Translations under genes and position numbers: made by a program
The notes under the pieces: model-generated
What the model saw: only the letters and a program-made list of their open reading frames with translations
Told to the model about the DNA's origin: nothing
Databases searched by the model: none
Shown here: positions 59,258 through 64,000 of the stretch, piece after piece
How the letters are laid out: the number at the start of each line of letters is the position of its first letter
Position numbering within the stretch: the stretch's first letter is position 1
Source of the DNA: Ptychodera flava
Taxonomy: Eukaryota; Hemichordata; Enteropneusta; Ptychoderidae
DNA: 64,000 nt
Direction of reading: 5' to 3'
NCBI RefSeq assembly: GCF_041260155.1
Contig: NC_091931.1
Coordinates: 26,677,654-26,741,653, forward strand

Positions 59258-60177
59258 CTAATGTATAATAGGTGCAGCCGTCAACATTTGGCTCTTTTCT
59301 TTACGCTCTTTACGTTCCTTTCTTCTTCGGCGTTTCTCATTTTTGTCCTCCTCCTCCTCCTCGTCATCTCCACGACGGCCCCCGTTCTTCCGACGTCGTT
59401 TTTTCTCTCTTCTCCTCTTCCTTCTATCTTTCGACTTCTTCCTTTTCTTGCTCGGCGGTGTTGGACTGTAAATAGGAGTTGCAAAGGATGTATCTTTGCT
59501 TACTTCAATGTACGTATAAGTGGATGTTATTTTTATCGAGATCGAACGATTCTATATTTTAAAAGGATGTTTGTGTAATCATGCATGGCGTGGTTCATTG
59601 GGAAATGGCTGCTATTTATAGTAATTCAATCATATGCGTTGAATGGTGAGGTTCCGGGGCATATATTGACATCACAAGAGAAATTTATCCTGTGAACTGT
59701 CATGTTACCAAAAATAAGCTCTGGGTTATTTTTGACTTGATTAGCCCATGAAAAATTGATATCCGACTTGTCGAATATTGTTTTAAAAATCCCGGCTACT
59801 AGTAAACCAAAAAACCTAACGTCAACTGTGAAAAACACAAAAGTTTACGGAGAAGCAACATCACGCTATTTGACCTAGTTTTACGATAATTATGTGAAGA
59901 ATTGAAACCTTAGGTATGCTTTAAAATATCAGTTTTCACAACTGTTGACATCTGATGAATAAAGCTTTCCGATTCAACAGGGATAAATCGATGATACCCT
60001 TTGTATGTGCATACCATTAGTTTGTGTATATTGTTGTTGTTATTTGTATGTATATAAGTCTTAGCTTGTTTGTTTTTATTCTGCTTTATCTGTGTTTTGG
60101 TGATACTTTAACCCATGACCTTTTTGATAACCGTTTATTCTCTAATATATTAAATCTCCATCATCACTATCATCATT

Positions 60178-60251
<74 letters not shown>

Positions 60252-63200
60252 TGTAGTGTATCTCTCTCTCATTTGCTAATTACAGTAAAATCATTTCACG
60301 TATTCAGTAATTTGGAGCAATGAAATTCCAAATCAAATTAATAAAACAAGCCCCTTTACTGGCGAAATAGCTGTAAACATTGATGATATTTTCAGTATTC
60401 TTGTTCAAGAAAAGAAGAATTACAGTTACTGATTTTCCTCCCTGTATAGTGTCATGTTTACATGGCTTTGCTACAGGACTGTTGCTTTGCCAGCACAATT
60501 ACAAACAGGTTACGTTCAAGTTGGTAATGAGGCTGAACATGATTTTGAAGTTGTAACAGGACACTGTACATCAAAATCAACAAAATAGTGGAAAATAAGT
60601 ACATAGTTACGGCTTATCGAGCTGTGTTTGTAATTGTCGTCGTTGTTGTTGTAACCTCTGTAGGACTGAGCAATATAATTTTCATCATAAACTTGATTTT
60701 AACTCATGTAATGACCTTTGACACTGTGAGAATGGTCTCTCACCTGGAGCAGCCGTTTATCTCGTCACCTTCACCACTGCATGGTTTCGTTCCAAGATCA
60801 CTCCCACAATAGCTGCACATACACGCGGTGTGGTTTACAGCCTTGATACTCAAATGCTTCTCACCAACCGGGTCGGCATCTGAAATTATAACCTGAAAAC
60901 ACAGGGAGTATATTAATCAAATACAGGTATTCCGGCCATGGCCGGCTCGATTTGGCTCGTCTTTAACGCCTGACACCCAAGATATGAATGAGTAATGCCA
61001 TTGACTGTTCCGATACCGGTTGAGTTACTCGTAACAGGGTATTGCAAACAATATTCGTCTAGACGTTATGATAAATAAATGACATGCTCAACAGTGTCAT
61101 GTTTGTGCGTATATATCATTTGTATGCTATCTCCGTATTTCAAAGACAGAAGTTATTGATGTTATTGTTTTGGGGTATTTTCTTGTCTCTGTTTTTCGTT
61201 TCCCGCTATATTTTGTGTTGTCTCTTACATGGTCACATTCACAAACAGTTCAACTCACATTTCTCAAAGAATAAATCGTAACATTTCAAAGGAAATGATG
61301 TGTAGCCATTATAAGCACAAACAAGGCCTTTAATCAATAATTCCTGTACGAATGACGTCATCGGATCGGTGAAAATTGCAGTGGAATGGTTTTCCTCGAT
61401 CGGAAGACCAACTTACCACTTTGTCAACAAAGTCGACGTCTTTCGGCACGCATCGGGTGTCGCCGATCCCCTGCATCGGGCAACACCCGCCGCAGCGGTG
61501 CAGCAGCACGCACTGCGGGAAAGTTTGAACGTGCGGCTGGATGGTTTCGCCGGTCGACAAGCTGCTGCTCGGGTCCCGTACCAGCTCGTGAACGTTGATG
61601 ACCACCGGAAATGGTTGACAGCTGGACAGATTATACTCTTTTTGGACTGCGCGGGGAAAGGAAAAGGATATCACTTTATGAATTCTGTCCATAACTATAA
61701 AACAAATGCGAATCATCAAAACGTTGATGTAGTTTGCGCCTCAAAGGTGAAAGACTTGAACTTTTTATCAATGAAACTTTCAACTCTTCTCCTCGACAAA
61801 TCAAGAATAAAAATTAGGGTCACCGTGCAAAACTTGGTACTAGAGAAACAGTTACCCTATACATTTATCGATATTTGAAATTCAAAATGGCCGTCAGCCT
61901 GTGCGGGCAAATGCTTTTTTTTCTAACTAAGACGGCGATTTTCTCCCGTTCCAAGAGCTTTAAAATGAACTCTCACAAACGATAGACAAGAAAGGTATTG
62001 GGAAAAATTGACAGTCCGAATATTTATCTCTAAGGCGCTACCTCCCGTTAACAAATAAAAAAATAACACGATTGGAACTAATTTGGGATAATTAGATCTT
62101 TATATTTTTTAAATTTCTCAAAAATGTTAGGTGCCCTATAGCTGAATGTCTCAATATTACAAATTACTCATAAAAACAAGTGTGTAACGTGAAAAGAAAA
62201 GCAGATGAGCTTACATTTACAGATTTTTTAGACATTACTTCACCATCCAATTATCCAAAATTAGTTCCAATCGTGTTAAATATATGAAGAGGGACACCGA
62301 GAAAGTGTCGTATTTTGCATTACCATGGCAAGACAAAACTGGCGTCGAGTGATTCTTTTTAGCAGAACTGATAAATTCTGTCAATGATTTCGTTGTATTA
62401 ACGCACATAGTTAACGGAAATCTATCGGCTTGGACAAAACTTGATACAAATTTGATGATATCTTATTTGTTACTTAATAAACATCAAGAAGGAAAGTGTG
62501 TGATTCTCTTTCTCAAACAAAAATTGACGAAAGCATGCCCGAGGACAGTCTATACTTCGCCTCATTGAAAATGTCGTGATTTACATAAAGGCAAAACAAA
62601 AAATATAGTCCCCGGAATTTTCTAGCTCACCAACTGAGGTGGTAAGTGATTGTTTTGAAGAATCGTGCATAAATAATTTTTTAATGAAATTCGAAGTTAA
62701 TAAAACAGATACACAAGTGCTGATATAAAAATTCATTATAAATGGTATAATTTACAATTTTTGACATTTTTAAGCATTTTCGCACTTCATCTGGTTTCAA
62801 TAGTGGCCCACTCCCTAAACACATTCAGCTCCAAATAGTTTGAATCGAGCTCCTTTATTTTGTATAGTAATTAAAAGCCCGGCCTCTATAGAGGAAAACG
62901 GAATAACAAATTGAGCACTTGGACACAAGTATTCAGCTTACACCCACTATAGAGATAGCCACGTTGATATCGATAACCTTAATTCAATTTACAACAATTA
63001 AATATAAGGTCATGTATAAAAAAGAAGAGTGTGACTCTGATTAAAGGTTTTTCAAAAACTTATTAGGCTCGGTCGGGGTTTTTTATTGTGGCAAAGTACA
63101 CTTTTTTCCCTTTCTTCATTCTTATGTCTTGCCATTGTTCAAAACACTATAGCTGTGAATAGTTCCACCATAACACATTTTCAAATTGGTCGTCGTACTA

Positions 63201-63552
63201 GATTGTCATATCACAACACAATACCAGTGTATGTATGTCCGTATGCCTGTATTTGAATGCCACCGAAGCTGAATTATCTCATCACATTTTGTTCATGGAA
63301 AATTAACCGTGTTCCAGATTAAAACAATGATTCATATATTAGTTTGATCCTGCATACATTTAAATAAAAATAAACACATGACTTTTGCTCTTTACCAACT
63401 ACTTTATTCGTCCGAACATAAACCAATGCTCGGGCATAAGCGCCTCTCCTTCTTTCAGAGGATCTGTGAAAATGCTGTGAATCTGTGTGTGCCAGTAAAG
63501 CCACACATATAGAATTCAAAAGTCGATGAGTATGGCTTGATCGATGGGACAT
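59258..63552 (-). CDS. VEGF/PDGF-family secreted growth factor with a highly basic C-terminal exon
   Basis: Exons in transcription order: 63552-63396 (tentative, signal-like LLNSICVALLA), 61646-61417, 60892-60744, 59465-59258 (TAG). Phases 1, 0, 2 fit, giving 247 aa with this first exon. The cystine-knot domain (about residues 62-155) has eight cysteines at 62, 98, 104, 107, 108, 118, 153 and 155, a spacing close to VEGF-A, including QCVLLHRCGGCC and NHTACMCSYC. Sequons at N58 and N149 may be glycosylated. The last exon encodes 68 residues of which 32 are Lys or Arg, with an acidic run DDEEEEED in the middle, and would act as a heparan-sulfate binding or retention tail. VEGF-family ligands bind receptor tyrosine kinases as dimers. 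Exon 3 ends AG/GTGAGA, so the next codon read into the intron is TGA. Whether this is VEGF, PVF or PDGF type cannot be settled. Confidence 0.85.
60158..60251. repeat. (ATC)n microsatellite (VEGF-like gene intron 3)
   Basis: ATC trinucleotide run with a few ACC and ATT units. The poly-His open frame on the plus strand is an artefact of this repeat. Confidence 0.96.
61737..62048 (-). mobile_element. MITE family A, copy 7 (VEGF-like gene intron 1)
   Basis: Starts GCGCCTCAAAGGTGAAAGAC and ends near AAGGCGCTACCTCCC. Interior marks are TCAAGAATAAAAAT, GTCACCGTGCAAAACTTGGTA, TTTATCGATATTTGAAATTC and AAAATGGCCG. It starts about 90 bp upstream of exon 2. Confidence 0.82.
62049..63395. other. VEGF-like gene intron 1, remaining part
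   Basis: AT-rich sequence. CACGATTGGAACTAATTTGG (62069) and CCAAAATTAGTTCCAATCGTG (62256) are inverted arms about 170 bp apart, perhaps another small MITE. No exon was recognised. Confidence 0.45.
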
Positions 63553-63744
63553 GTTACGCTGCAGCCGACTGACTGACTGTGAATTTCAGAGATGTCGGAA
63601 CTGGCCCGTATTTGAAGGCGATGTCACCAGAACGACGCATCAACGGCTGTTGTGCTCTCGTGTGTGAAATTATGGAGAGCTATGATAGGGAGAAATTTTG
63701 TAATGAGAGGGGCGCAAGGGTAAGGAAATATAACAAATTATTTA

Positions 63745-63932
63745 AAGGTATACAGTCACCTGTAATCTAAATATGCCCATATATGGTCAAAGTGGCGTTC
63801 CTTGGTATTCAAAATGCCCATGTGAGGGCGCTTTTTTTAAAAAGCGGCCACCCGCTTAAAATCTGTGATTGGTTAGATTTTCTCTTTCCACGGTAATTGT
63901 GGCAAAATTGGATCAGGTGACACTATACCTTT
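63745..63932 (-). mobile_element. MITE family B, copy 2
   Basis: Begins AAGGTATACAGTCACCTG, ends CAGGTGACACTATACCTT and is inverted relative to the copy at 17129-17315. TTTAA adjoins both outer ends, which suggests a TTAA-type target. Confidence 0.85.
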
Positions 63933-64000
63933 AAGCCGGTATAATTACTCTTCAGACCAAATAAACTTGTACAATCATGGAATATGAAATTTGCTGTTTA

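Noticed and set aside
59231-59578. Plus-strand frames rich in L, S and P
   Set aside because: Antisense shadow of the Lys/Arg-rich last exon of the VEGF-like gene.
60024-60323. Poly-histidine open frame
   Set aside because: Translation of the ATC microsatellite.

Overview
The window is animal nuclear DNA. It is AT-rich, with short exons bounded by GT-AG or GC-AG introns, long dinucleotide microsatellites, one degraded LINE and many small inverted-repeat elements. Protein content (a 14-exon VPS36 of near-human length, an SLC13 carrier, a VEGF-like cysteine knot, secreted EGF-repeat proteins) fits a bilaterian. The style of the repeats and genes suggests an invertebrate deuterostome (hemichordate, echinoderm or cephalochordate type), but I cannot fix the species. 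No bacterial, plasmid or CRISPR features were seen.

Layout. Plus strand, 2206-13822: a complete 13-exon SLC13-like anion transporter (614 aa predicted) whose ion/substrate motifs are altered, with a terminal-inverted-repeat element inserted just after the stop codon. 15.9-18.2 kb: microsatellites, a hammerhead-like RNA core and a small MITE. Minus strand, 19289-29752: two tandemly duplicated four-exon genes for small secreted proteins with four EGF domains (194 and 199 aa). Minus strand, 32140-48939: complete VPS36 of the ESCRT-II complex (14 exons, 388 aa), whose introns carry a LINE and several MITEs. Plus strand, 49651-53839: a three-exon gene for a 76-aa protein that looks mitochondrial and single-pass, head-to-head with VPS36. 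Minus strand, 59258-63552: a VEGF/PDGF-family gene with a very basic terminal exon.

Exons were assembled by hand from splice-site consensus, reading phase and family similarity. Every gene closes in frame from start to stop. The least certain parts are the first exon of the VEGF gene, the exon 4 donor of the SLC13 gene and the identity of the 76-aa protein.

The genes do not form one pathway. The EGF pair and the VEGF-like factor are secreted signalling-type proteins. VPS36 acts in endosomal sorting of ubiquitinated receptors, SLC13 is a plasma-membrane carrier, and the small protein is probably mitochondrial. The main repeat signal is a MITE family of about 310-380 bp with ends resembling AAGGTAGAATGCGCCTC. 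It is present seven times, in introns and intergenic DNA.
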